A stretch of 64,000 nucleotides of DNA from Flavobacterium poyangense (GTDB lineage Bacteria; Bacteroidota; Bacteroidia; Flavobacteriales; Flavobacteriaceae), in the NCBI RefSeq assembly GCF_011751075.1, contig NZ_JAALLN010000007.1, positions 1-64,000 on the forward strand, given 5' to 3'. Under the pieces are notes generated by a model, which worked only from the letters and a program-made list of their open reading frames with translations, ran no database searches and was not told where the DNA came from. Every line of letters starts with the position of its first letter. The first letter of the stretch is position 1. The position numbers and the translations under genes were made by a program. Of the stretch, positions 26,564 to 35,124 are shown in pieces.

Positions 26564-28894
26564 ATGAATATAGAAATTAAAATTAATTGCCCTAATCCTG
26601 AAGAGGATCTTCATATTCCTTATTTGACATGGGGACCTTCCATTTGCCATATCCGAGTAAGGGGTAACACAGGCAACAAAATTCTTTATCTAAGATCAAG
26701 AAATCTGGGCATGGGCCGGGCCGTTTTTACCGATGCACAGCGAAAGACAGTTTACCCAATCACCACATTAACTTGTGAGGATGAAGCCTGGACTACTTTT
26801 TACTTAAGCGGAGATTTTGGAAATGCCAGTACTCGTGATAAAGACATTGAAATTTTGGTTTTTCAGGATGACCCAAACCAAAATCCAGATGAGGAGCCTA
26901 TTGCTACTGAAGCTGTAATGGTACGAGTGAGAAAGGATGTTGAGACGCTTACTGAGGAAGAGAAAACACGGTTCATCAGAGCCTTCTCTATATTAAACCA
27001 GAAGGACGGATATGCATTTTACAAGCAGTTCACAGACATGCATATAGCGAACACGGATAATGAAATTCATTTTTACGAAAACTTTCTTCCTTGGCATCGC
27101 TTGTATCTTTTGAATCTCGAACGGGATTTACAGGAAATTGATTCTAGTGTATCTCTTCATTATTGGCGCTGGGATTTTCCTGCTCCCAATCTCTTTAGTG
27201 AAAATTTTGCCGGAAAAATTACAATTACCAAAACAGCAGATGCAGCTGTACCCATTTTTTCTCTCTCGAATCCCTGGCGAAATTGGAAACCACCTGGGTC
27301 AGCTCAACTTTTTAGATCTGCCTTCAATTGGGATTTGACGCTCAATGGAGGCTGGAATGTACTGATAGCCAGGAAGGCTCCGGAGGCCTATGCGATTAAT
27401 ATGGGGAAAGGAATTTACCATGACTTATATTGGGATCAGTACAGGGAACGAGGCAAAGGTAGTCCCGGATATATTTTCAGTGCGCCACATGGGGGCGGTC
27501 ATATGAGTTTCAGGGGGCAGATTTCTGATATTGCAAACGCTCCCCAGGATCCGGTTTTCTTTATGTTGCACTCCAACGTAGACCGTCTGTGGGCGCTATG
27601 GCAGAATAACTGGGATCGTTTTGCCCCGGATGAGGCTGATAGTTATTCTCCACAAGGATTGAGTCCAAACCGTGATGAGGGATTCGCAGCATATTCCCAG
27701 CAAACACAATGGCCATGGAACGGAGACACAAATGCTCCCCGACCACCACAAGCACCTTATGGTGAATATCCAACCGTTAAAAAAGGATATAAGGTAGTGC
27801 CTAAACCGACTTCAGAACCTACCATCGAGGAGGTGATTGATTACAAAGGCAGGCTCGCTCCTAATAATTCCATCGGATTTGACTACGACAATGTCCCTTT
27901 TCATTTCACCGCCACTTCCTTACCTTTACTTAAAACTATGGCCGGAACTCAACATATTAGACAAATTTTAAACAAGAGTCTCGACAGTCAGCTTCGACTT
28001 GCAGCGTTGGCCTCCGTTGACGAACCTATTGGAGAACTGGACAGTCTGGCCAGAATTGTTACTGACAAAAAGGAGCCCGCAGGAGTCAGAGCAGGAGTTG
28101 CGCAACTTCTCACCAGATACCTTGGGCATACTATAGAATTCGTGAGGGTTCTTATCAGGATCCTGACAGACCTTTCTGAGCCTGCGGAATTAAGAAAGAC
28201 GGTGATACTTCAAATCCGGGCGTTAACCCTTGAAGGGCCTGCATTTAAACAGTTCCGTCCCATAGTAATAGATGGCCTTAGAAAAGTTATCAGAGATAAG
28301 GATAAGCAGATTGCCCTTGAAGCCATTGATTTGCTGGCCTACCAGAAAGACGAGTGGTTACAAAGGGTGCTGATAGAGGGACTGGAAAATGCAGACAAGG
28401 CTATTGTTTCAGACGAAACTGCGGTCTATTATCTGTCTCTTGATCCTCATAATTTCCTCGATCTGTTCAGGAAGGTTGCTGAAGAATCAAGTGATGAAAA
28501 AGCCAAAATCATGGCCATCCATGCTTTGTCTTCTGATACTAGTAGTGCGGATTTTCTGCTTTCTGTTTTCGAGAATAAAGCAGAATCATCGGAAGTGCGG
28601 GAAGCAGCTGCTCATGCACTGGATGCCCAAAATCCCGAACTACTCCTTGCAAAATCAGTTGAAGCCTTTAAGGATGATGAAGAGCAGGATCATCAGCTGC
28701 TAACGGTATTGTTATCTAAACTTACCCTACAGGATCAAGATGGTCTAAACAAAATCCGTAATGACGAAGAACTTTTAAACAAAATCAGGCAGCATGCTGA
28801 ACAGCCATTACGATTCAAGGCAAATGCAGAAAGCAGTGAAGCCGGACAAGATGACTTTGGAATTTTGTTGAATAGACTGAACACACTTTTATAA
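26564..28894 (+). CDS. Tyrosinase-family copper oxidase with HEAT-repeat tail
   Basis: 776 residues. An N-terminal beta-rich part (about 1-120) precedes the tyrosinase core. CuA ligands fit His160, His169 and His178 (DMHIANTDNEIH, PWHRLY). CuB ligands fit His309, His313 and His336 (PHGGGH, FMLHSNVDRLW). The core ends around 450. From about 470 to 750 the sequence is a run of helical HEAT-like repeats (for example DLSEPAELRKTVILQIRAL and AESSEVREAAAHALDAQNP). Enzymes of this family oxidise phenols to quinones at a binuclear copper site; the substrate is unknown. No signal peptide or T9SS domain was seen, so it may be cytosolic. The next gene, 28 bases on, encodes a HEAT/Sco-like fusion. The C-terminal half is richer in G+C than the surrounding DNA, hinting at transfer. 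Confidence 0.9.
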   Translation: MNIEIKINCPNPEEDLHIPYLTWGPSICHIRVRGNTGNKILYLRSRNLGMGRAVFTDAQRKTVYPITTLTCEDEAWTTFYLSGDFGNASTRDKDIEILVFQDDPNQNPDEEPIATEAVMVRVRKDVETLTEEEKTRFIRAFSILNQKDGYAFYKQFTDMHIANTDNEIHFYENFLPWHRLYLLNLERDLQEIDSSVSLHYWRWDFPAPNLFSENFAGKITITKTADAAVPIFSLSNPWRNWKPPGSAQLFRSAFNWDLTLNGGWNVLIARKAPEAYAINMGKGIYHDLYWDQYRERGKGSPGYIFSAPHGGGHMSFRGQISDIANAPQDPVFFMLHSNVDRLWALWQNNWDRFAPDEADSYSPQGLSPNRDEGFAAYSQQTQWPWNGDTNAPRPPQAPYGEYPTVKKGYKVVPKPTSEPTIEEVIDYKGRLAPNNSIGFDYDNVPFHFTATSLPLLKTMAGTQHIRQILNKSLDSQLRLAALASVDEPIGELDSLARIVTDKKEPAGVRAGVAQLLTRYLGHTIEFVRVLIRILTDLSEPAELRKTVILQIRALTLEGPAFKQFRPIVIDGLRKVIRDKDKQIALEAIDLLAYQKDEWLQRVLIEGLENADKAIVSDETAVYYLSLDPHNFLDLFRKVAEESSDEKAKIMAIHALSSDTSSADFLLSVFENKAESSEVREAAAHALDAQNPELLLAKSVEAFKDDEEQDHQLLTVLLSKLTLQDQDGLNKIRNDEELLNKIRQHAEQPLRFKANAESSEAGQDDFGILLNRLNTLL

Positions 28895-28922
28895 TCCAAT
28901 TTCAACAAAAGTACATTGTATT

Positions 28923-30563
28923 ATGTTTTGGAAAAGGAAAAACAATAAAACACTGATCGCATTTGACCAGCACAGTTCTGAGGAAAGCATCGCCGCATTT
29001 GTAGATGAAGTGCGGGCAAATCCTGAATTCAGGAATCAATTGCTCCCGCTGCTGCGTGAAGGTCATGTGCTATATAAAGGAAGGGGTACACAGGAATGCA
29101 TACGTCTAAGGGGGTACATTCTGGCGGCTTTTGAAGTGACCGGACTGCCACCCTCAGCTTTGATATTCGCCTTAGAAGACCTGTACAATACCCGCAGTGC
29201 CTATCTCATAGCCGGCGCTGCCAAGGCAATCCGTGGCATGGCTCATCCTCATCCGGAAGTGGTACACTATCTCCTCGAAGCAGTGGTGAACATTCGAAAT
29301 ATGGATGATACCGTTACGTTTCATACTTATAAACCGGCTTGGCCTGTTACAAATTTCAGTACCGGCCTGCGCGAAGTTTTCAAAACTTTTGCCTGGCTGG
29401 GTGCTTATGCGCAAGAGGCGATTCCGCAGTTAAAAAAATATGCGGAGGACTCGGCCTTTCAGGACGAAGTGCTTGCCGAAATAAAACGGGCGATTGAAGC
29501 GATTGAAAGCGACCCGCGTGTAGTGGATTTCTCCTGTTGCGGGCCTTCACCAAAATTGGCAGGAAGGAAAGAAAAAGTGCAGGGGAGTAGCAAGTTGAAC
29601 CCGCTGTTAAAAAACATCGTGTTGGAAGACCAGAACGGAGCCAAGATTCCGTTCTCTTCCTTTTTCTATGGCAAGCCAACAGTGGTTAGTTTTTTCTACA
29701 CCCGTTGCATAGCGATCAACAAATGTTCGCTGACGGTGGGCAATACTGGGAGACTTGCAAAAGCGCTCTGTGAAATAAATCTTCAGGACAAAGTAAATGT
29801 GGCGCTCATCACTTACGATCCGGTCTATGATCTTCCTAAACGAATCAAGGTTTATGCGGAAACCCGCCGTTGCGAATTTTCAGATTCGTTTAAAGCCTTT
29901 CGGGTATCGCCTGAAGATTATGAATTACTGAAGGAACATTTTAGCTTGGAGGTCGGTTATTCCACCTCAATTGTAAACCAGCACCAGGTAGAGACTTACC
30001 TTCTGGATTATAAGGGTAGAATCCGAAATTCTTTGATCAGGATTCAATGGAGCGAGGATGAAATCAAGGATAAAATAGTAAGACTGATAAAAGAGATACC
30101 GAGCGGCAAGGGGAGTCAGATTACAAAAGCAGTTTCCGAAAATCTCAGAACCTTAGTCTTTCCTTTGCTTATTGCAGTATTTCCAAAGTGCCCCCTCTGC
30201 TGGGCTGCTTACATGAGTGCCTTTGGAATTGCCAGCATGAAAGACATTCCTTATTCTCCTTGGCTGGTTCCGTTGTTCGCACTTGGGATCGGAGTAAATC
30301 TCTGGTTTCTTTATCGTGCCCGAAATAAACGCAATGGATTGACGCCGTTTTGGGTCAGTGGTCTCGGTGCAGCTTCACTGCTTATCTGTGTTCTATGGCT
30401 GAATCTAAGAACAGGCGTGTATGTGGGTATAGTACTCATTTTGTTAGGCTCCATTCTTAACAGCCTGCCCTTTGCATGGTTTCAGCGATTGCGGGGTTGG
30501 GTGGAAAATCTTCTCGAACGGGTGATTGCGAAGAAGAAACCAAGGCTGAAAACAACTTCTTAG
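28923..30563 (+). CDS. HEAT-like / Sco-like thioredoxin-fold / membrane fusion protein
   Basis: 546 residues. Residues 1-195 form helical HEAT-like repeats. About 225-400 is an Sco1/SenC-like redoxin domain: VVSFFYTRC, then a second Cys six residues on (IAINKC), and a histidine in NQHQVETYLLDYKGRI. The spacing is CxxxxxC rather than the classical CxxxC. About 410-545 contains several hydrophobic helices beginning with FPLLIAVFPKCPLCWAAY, reminiscent of MerC-type small membrane proteins. Sco proteins deliver copper, so next to a copper oxidase this is probably its copper-insertion or redox partner; that is inference. The gene is clearly G+C-richer than its flanks. Both genes of the pair carry HEAT repeats, which might bind each other. 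Confidence 0.82.
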   Translation: MFWKRKNNKTLIAFDQHSSEESIAAFVDEVRANPEFRNQLLPLLREGHVLYKGRGTQECIRLRGYILAAFEVTGLPPSALIFALEDLYNTRSAYLIAGAAKAIRGMAHPHPEVVHYLLEAVVNIRNMDDTVTFHTYKPAWPVTNFSTGLREVFKTFAWLGAYAQEAIPQLKKYAEDSAFQDEVLAEIKRAIEAIESDPRVVDFSCCGPSPKLAGRKEKVQGSSKLNPLLKNIVLEDQNGAKIPFSSFFYGKPTVVSFFYTRCIAINKCSLTVGNTGRLAKALCEINLQDKVNVALITYDPVYDLPKRIKVYAETRRCEFSDSFKAFRVSPEDYELLKEHFSLEVGYSTSIVNQHQVETYLLDYKGRIRNSLIRIQWSEDEIKDKIVRLIKEIPSGKGSQITKAVSENLRTLVFPLLIAVFPKCPLCWAAYMSAFGIASMKDIPYSPWLVPLFALGIGVNLWFLYRARNKRNGLTPFWVSGLGAASLLICVLWLNLRTGVYVGIVLILLGSILNSLPFAWFQRLRGWVENLLERVIAKKKPRLKTTS

Positions 30564-30887
30564 GTTTCTCTATTGTAAATAGTATTGTGTCGGACTGTTT
30601 AAAAAACGAAAAGACCGGAAGACTAATTGTTAAACTTAGAATTTGGATCTAATTAGCTAATCTTAAATAGGTTATTTTTTATTTATAATGTTTGTACATG
30701 AATTTAAAAATGCTGTGGAGTATCTGTAAGAATTTGGCTGAATTAAAAAGCTGATAATATGCCTATACCATATAAGGTAATTGCATCGAATTTTGTTTAT
30801 TTGTATCCTTTAAATAATTTGGGAAGACTTTTTCTTAGTCTTTTACAGTAGGATAACAATAATAAAAATCAGTATAAATCAGAAACT
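30564..30887. other. Intergenic stretch, no supported gene
   Basis: AT-rich, in contrast to the G+C-richer gene before it. A weak promoter-like TTTG...TAATTTGG arrangement lies about 30792-30822 upstream of the esterase gene. Nothing else was seen. Confidence 0.4.
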
Positions 30888-31706
30888 ATGAAATTACTCT
30901 ACTCAATCCTTTTTTTTGCGCTTTTACCATTTACAAACTGTTTCGGTGCTTCACAGCAAAGTGACCCAATTCCTGAATACGAAACTTTTATTGTTAAATC
31001 CAAACAAGTTGAGGAGGATAGAGTTATCAATGTTTGGACACCCGAGGGGTATAAAACAAATTCAAAGCCTTTGCCTGTACTTTATATGGCTGACGGTGGG
31101 ATAAAAGAAGACTTTCCGCATGTTGCTAATACTTTGGCTCAACTTATCAAAGAGCAAAAAATAAAACCACTTATTCTTGTTGGTATAGAAAACACACAAA
31201 GAAGAAGAGATTTGACAGGATTTACAGAAGTGGCAGAAGATAAAGAAATAGCTCCTGTTGTAGGCGGTTCAGAAAAATTCAGGTCATTTATCAGAGAAGA
31301 ACTTTTCCCCGAAATTGATAAACGATACAGAACAACAACCGAAAAAAGCATACTCGGCGAGTCTCTATCCGGGCTTTTTGTTATGGAAACCTTTTTTCTG
31401 ACACCTGAAATGTTTGACAATTACATTGCCTTTGATCCTTCTTTTTGGTGGAATAATAACTATTTGGTGAGAACAGCAAAAGAACATTTGGTAAAATTTC
31501 CGAAAACAAAAAAACGACTTTGGTTTGCAAGCTCAGACGTAAAAGAAATTTCGCTTTATAGCAAGGAATTAGCAGCAGTTTTAAAAAATGAAAACCTGAA
31601 ATCCTTAAAATGGAACTATTCTGATGAGCCAAAAGAGAATCACAGCACCATTTTCAGGGCAACAAAAGAAAAAGCGCTAATCTGGGCATTAAATAGAACT
31701 AAATAA
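30888..31706 (+). CDS. Secreted esterase D/IroE-like alpha/beta hydrolase
   Basis: 272 residues. The N-terminus MKLLYSILFFALLPFTNC is a signal peptide; the Cys in FTNCFG could make it a lipoprotein. The body is an esterase D-type hydrolase: VLYMADGG, LVGIENTQRRRDLTGF, the nucleophile serine in GESLSG, and a likely catalytic His in ENHSTIF. The family hydrolyses small esters, including enterobactin-type siderophore esters in some members. The substrate cannot be told here. It probably stands alone, with a gap on either side. Length is normal for the family. Confidence 0.85.
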   Translation: MKLLYSILFFALLPFTNCFGASQQSDPIPEYETFIVKSKQVEEDRVINVWTPEGYKTNSKPLPVLYMADGGIKEDFPHVANTLAQLIKEQKIKPLILVGIENTQRRRDLTGFTEVAEDKEIAPVVGGSEKFRSFIREELFPEIDKRYRTTTEKSILGESLSGLFVMETFFLTPEMFDNYIAFDPSFWWNNNYLVRTAKEHLVKFPKTKKRLWFASSDVKEISLYSKELAAVLKNENLKSLKWNYSDEPKENHSTIFRATKEKALIWALNRTK

Positions 31707-31802
31707 TTTTTTAGACAGTCTTTCAATTAATGCAAGCGTATAGAATATGAAGCTAATTATTGGACGCAACTAATAAATTCTTTATCAATAAATCACAATC
31801 AA

Positions 31803-31973
31803 ATGAAGTATTTTTTAAAAAATGGTTTTATCTTAATTCTTCCATTAATTCTTTTAGAATTTATTAGGAGAGTATTCTTTGAAAATGTAGATACAAAATA
31901 TTTTATAGTACCCTATCTTAGTTTCTTTCTTATTTTTTTTGCGTATAAAGCGTTTATAAAACTAAAAAAATGA
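31803..31973 (+). CDS. Small two-helix membrane protein
   Basis: 56 residues starting MKYFLKNGFILILPLILLEF and ending FFAYKAFIKLKK. It consists of two hydrophobic segments with a short charged loop (IRRVFFENVDTKY) between them. No family recognised. It is supported by a clean frame, a basic N-terminus, and a terminator downstream at 32066-32099. It could be a real small inner-membrane protein, but no homology can be claimed. Confidence 0.5.
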   Translation: MKYFLKNGFILILPLILLEFIRRVFFENVDTKYFIVPYLSFFLIFFAYKAFIKLKK

Positions 31974-32065
31974 TAGTTTATAGGTAGTATCAGATTAGGT
32001 GTTGTACATATCAGCAATTTAATTAATAGAAAGAGAACATAAATTTGTAATTTTTGAATACTAAA

Positions 32066-32099
32066 AGAGATGACCTACAGGTCGTCTCTTCTGTTTTTT
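32066..32099 (+). terminator. Rho-independent terminator
   Basis: AGAGATGACCT pairs with AGGTCGTCTCT across a two-base loop (one G-U pair), followed by a run of T. It ends transcription of the + strand genes and, read the other way, could also serve the convergent mnmE. Confidence 0.75.
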
Positions 32100-32155
32100 A
32101 ATATTTCAAAAAGCCTTAAAATACTTTTGTTGTACCTTAGTGTATCAAATTAAGT

Positions 32156-33556
32156 CTACTTCCCGATGCAAAAATTAGCAAAAATATTCCCCAATAATTC
32201 ATCATTAGAGACCTGACCTGTAATAAGCCCAAATTGGTACAAAGCTTCGCGGATATCAAGTGCCATAAGGTCGCTTGAAAGCCCTGTCTCAAGACCAAAT
32301 TTTACTTTTTGTATCTCATCTAAAGCTTTTAACAGGGAATCGTAATGTCTTGTATTCGTAACGATTGTTTCGTTATTTCTTAGGGCACCGGTATTTACAA
32401 AAGATAACAATTCATTCTTTAAATCATCAACGCCGATTTTCTCTTTTGCAGAAATTAATAAAAGTTTGGCATTTAGATTATCAAGTTTATCGGTGATGTT
32501 TGAAACTTCATCTGCAGATAAAATGTCCCTTTTATTAACGACAATTAACAAAGGTTTTAAAGGATATTTATTTTTGATTTGTTCGATTTCAGAGACAAAT
32601 TCAGAACTCGAAACCTGAAACTTTAAACCGTCAAAAAGATAGATTACCACCTGCGCTTGTTCTATTTTTTCAAATGTCTTTTTGATTCCGATGCTTTCTA
32701 CCACATCTTTTGTTTCGCGAATTCCGGCTGTATCGATGAATCTAAATCCGATTCCGCCAATTACCAATTCGTCTTCGATGGTATCACGCGTGGTTCCGGC
32801 AATGTCCGAAACGATAGCGCGTTCTTCGTTTAATAATGCATTTAGTAAAGTCGATTTACCAACGTTTGGCTCTCCGACAATTGCTACCGGAATTCCGTTT
32901 TTGATGACATTTCCAACAGCAAAAGAATCGATCAGGCGTTTTAAAACAAACTCAATTCGATTCAATAATTCATGAAACTGACTTCTGTCGGCAAATTCTA
33001 CATCTTCCTCAGCAAAGTCTAATTCCAATTCAATTAAAGAAGCGAAGTTTAAGAGTTCTTCGCGTAATTTGGCTATTTCATTGCTAAAACCACCACGCAT
33101 TTGCTGCATGGCAATTTGATGTGAAGCTTCGTTATCTGATGAAATCAAATCAGCAACAGCTTCTGCTTGCGATAAATCTAGTTTACCGTTTAGGAAAGCT
33201 CTAAGTGTAAACTCTCCTGCATCGGCCATACGACAGCCTTTTCGCAATAATAGTTGAATAATTTGCTGCTGAATATAAGTAGATCCGTGACAGGAAATTT
33301 CTATAGTGTTTTCGCCGGTATACGAGTTAGGTCCTTTAAAAACAGAAACCAAAACTTCATCAAGCGTTTTTGATTCGTCAACAATATGACCTAAATGTAA
33401 GGTATGTGTTTTTTGCTTTGTTAAATCCTTGTTTTTGATGGATTTAAAAACGCTGTTTCCGATCGTAATAGCATCGGAACCTGAAATTCGAATGATGGCG
33501 ATTGCTCCGGCTCCTGAAGGGGTAGCCAATGCAACTATAGAATCTTGATTTATCAT
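32156..33556 (-). CDS. mnmE: tRNA modification GTPase MnmE
   Basis: 466 residues from the ATG at 33556 (MINQDSIVALATPSGAGAIA). A start nine codons earlier would add MRLFLYLCT, which is not typical of the family. The N-terminal folate-binding domain is followed by a helical region, a circularly inserted G domain (P-loop GEPNVGKST, switch DIAGTTRDT, NKRD) and the C-terminal helix ending FCIGK, whose Cys is the conserved CxGK motif. With MnmG it installs the 5-carboxymethylaminomethyl group on wobble uridine of certain tRNAs. A TACCTTTG box ends five bases before the ATG, so the message may be leaderless. It is convergent with the small membrane protein gene. Confidence 0.97.
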   Translation of the reverse strand: MINQDSIVALATPSGAGAIAIIRISGSDAITIGNSVFKSIKNKDLTKQKTHTLHLGHIVDESKTLDEVLVSVFKGPNSYTGENTIEISCHGSTYIQQQIIQLLLRKGCRMADAGEFTLRAFLNGKLDLSQAEAVADLISSDNEASHQIAMQQMRGGFSNEIAKLREELLNFASLIELELDFAEEDVEFADRSQFHELLNRIEFVLKRLIDSFAVGNVIKNGIPVAIVGEPNVGKSTLLNALLNEERAIVSDIAGTTRDTIEDELVIGGIGFRFIDTAGIRETKDVVESIGIKKTFEKIEQAQVVIYLFDGLKFQVSSSEFVSEIEQIKNKYPLKPLLIVVNKRDILSADEVSNITDKLDNLNAKLLLISAKEKIGVDDLKNELLSFVNTGALRNNETIVTNTRHYDSLLKALDEIQKVKFGLETGLSSDLMALDIREALYQFGLITGQVSNDELLGNIFANFCIGK

Positions 33557-33560
33557 GGTG

Positions 33561-33568
33561 CAAAGGTA
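33561..33568 (-). promoter_or_regulatory. mnmE: -7 box (TACCTTTG) directly before mnmE
   Basis: On the minus strand this matches TAnnTTTG exactly and ends five bases before the ATG at 33556. If used, transcription would start at or next to the A of ATG. No good -33 element at 19 bases, so the call is modest. Confidence 0.35.
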
Positions 33569-33682
33569 TAAAAAAAGCCTCAAAATTGCGAACCGCTACT
33601 TTGTCGTCAATAGCGTATTTGTTGCCTGGTTTTATTTTTTGTAAGTTTTCTGTAAATTGTTAAATTACTGATAATTGTCAGG

Positions 33683-33711
33683 TTGTTTTCTTTTTAGAAT
33701 GATTAAATTTG
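33683..33711 (+). promoter_or_regulatory. Bacteroidota-type promoter for the universal stress protein gene
   Basis: TTG at 33683-33685, 18 bases, then TAAATTTG at 33704-33711, 28 bases before the ATG. The -7 box is a perfect TAnnTTTG match. Confidence 0.6.
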
Positions 33712-33739
33712 AGAATACAACTTCTTAAACTCAAACAAA

Positions 33740-34573
33740 ATGAAAAAGATACTATTTCCCACCGATTTTTCTGAGGCCGCAACAAATGCTTTTGTTCATG
33801 CCTTAGAGTTTGCTAAAATTGTAAATGCCGAGCTTATTTTGTTGCATACTTTTGAGATTCCGGTTTATGACAGTCAATTTTTTCCTGAAAATTACGCAGC
33901 GATCTATAGTTCGGTTGAGTTGGCAAAATTTGAAATGTTTAAGAACGAAATCCCAAAACTAAGAGCTATAGCTGAAGAACGAAAATTAGGTCACATCGTA
34001 ATTAAACATCGTTTAATGGATGGTGATTTGCTTTATAATCTTAAGAATGCAGTTAAAGAAGATAATGTCGATTTTGTAATCATGGGCACGTCAGGAGCGT
34101 CTGACTGGACAAAATTTTTCCTGGGCTCCAATACCAGTTCTGTAATCTCAGGGGTAGAAGTTCCGGTTTTATGTGTGCCTGTTGATGCTAAGTTTAAAAA
34201 GATTAAAATAATCGGATTTACAACCCGTTATCGAGAGAAAGATAAAAAAGAGTTGAGAAAAGTGCTGGAAATTGCGAAGAAAACAAATGCTAAAGTCAAA
34301 AGTTTATACGTGCGAACTTCAAATTCTGATGTCGCTGACACTACTGTGAAAGAGTGGGAGAAAGAGTTTGCAAAGGAGAATGTAGATTTTTTAGTTTTAC
34401 CCTGTGATGAAGTAAAAGAAACGATTCTGGATTTTGTACTTTACAAAGAAGTCGATATTCTTTCCATGATCACGCACAAACGTTCTTTTTTCGAAAGCCT
34501 TTTTGACTCCAGTTTCACTAAAAAACTAACAAAGCAAGTGCCTGTGCCGGTTTTAATTATGCATGAAGATTAA
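33740..34573 (+). CDS. Universal stress protein with two USP domains
   Basis: 277 residues. The first USP domain begins KKILFPTDFSEAATNAFVHA and includes DFVIMGTSGASDWTKFFLGS, the G-x2-G-x9-G(S/T)-like nucleotide loop followed by VPVLCVP. The second domain (about 150-277) is more diverged (IKIIGFTTRYREKDKKEL..., ending VPVPVLIMHED). Tandem-USP proteins are common in Flavobacteria and are thought to act in the cytosol in stress and low-energy responses, binding ATP in some cases. It stands alone with its own promoter just upstream and repeat arrays downstream. Confidence 0.93.
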   Translation: MKKILFPTDFSEAATNAFVHALEFAKIVNAELILLHTFEIPVYDSQFFPENYAAIYSSVELAKFEMFKNEIPKLRAIAEERKLGHIVIKHRLMDGDLLYNLKNAVKEDNVDFVIMGTSGASDWTKFFLGSNTSSVISGVEVPVLCVPVDAKFKKIKIIGFTTRYREKDKKELRKVLEIAKKTNAKVKSLYVRTSNSDVADTTVKEWEKEFAKENVDFLVLPCDEVKETILDFVLYKEVDILSMITHKRSFFESLFDSSFTKKLTKQVPVPVLIMHED

Positions 34574-34579
34574 ATTTAT

Positions 34580-34632
34580 AATGTATACTGTAAAATGTAT
34601 ACTGTAAAATGCATATTGTAAAATGTGAAAAG
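34580..34632 (+). repeat. Short-period array, TGTAAAATGTATAC type
   Basis: Three or so copies of a roughly 14-base unit (ACTGTAAAATGTAT and variants) directly after the universal stress gene. An inverted array of the same words lies at 34791-34843, so the RNA could fold into a large imperfect hairpin. Confidence 0.65.
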
Positions 34633-34790
34633 TAATACGTTTTGTTTAATTGATTTACTCTCTTGAATTGTATAAATATATAGCTGTGTCAGATCTTTGA
34701 AATACAGTAATATATGTTTGAAATCTATCGCTTCGCTTAAAGGTAATAAAAATCATTAATCAAGGCATCTGTCCTTTTAGACTAGCATAT

Positions 34791-34843
34791 CACATTATAC
34801 ATTTTACATTTTACAGTATACATTTCACAGTATACATTTCACA
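34791..34843 (-). repeat. Facing inverted array of the 34580 unit
   Basis: TACATTTTACAGTATACATTTCACAG-like words, the reverse complement of the array at 34580-34632, about 160 bases away. Confidence 0.65.
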
Positions 34844-35096
34844 ACTAGTGACTAGTAACTTAAATTATAAGCATGAATTTTACTTGTAGAAAAGAGTGAA
34901 AAAAGAAAAACGCAAGCTTTAGCACATAGTTAAACTATGAGATCTTCGACTTCGCTCAGACTGACAATTGAAATTTTAAATAAGTGAAACGCCTTTTCGC
35001 ATTGTAAAAACGATGTTCCTATGTGCTAAAAAAATAATCGCACCCAACAAGTCAAATTAGTATAAATTTAGAGAGTTTATTTTGTTGTGTAAAACC

Positions 35097-35104
35097 TATA
35101 TTTG
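35097..35104 (+). promoter_or_regulatory. -7 box (TATATTTG) upstream of MutS-like gene
   Basis: Exact TAnnTTTG match 20 bases before the ATG. The -33 region at proper spacing reads AGTT/GTTT, a poor match to TTTG. Confidence 0.45.
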
Positions 35105-35124
35105 TATTCCATCAAATAAACAAA

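Larger units (their letters stand above)
34574..35124. other. Intergenic repeat-bearing stretch
   Basis: No gene. It contains facing inverted arrays (34580-34632 and 34791-34843), a TCGACTTCGCTCAGACTGAC repeat copy near 34948, and the -7 box of the MutS-like gene. Confidence 0.6.
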
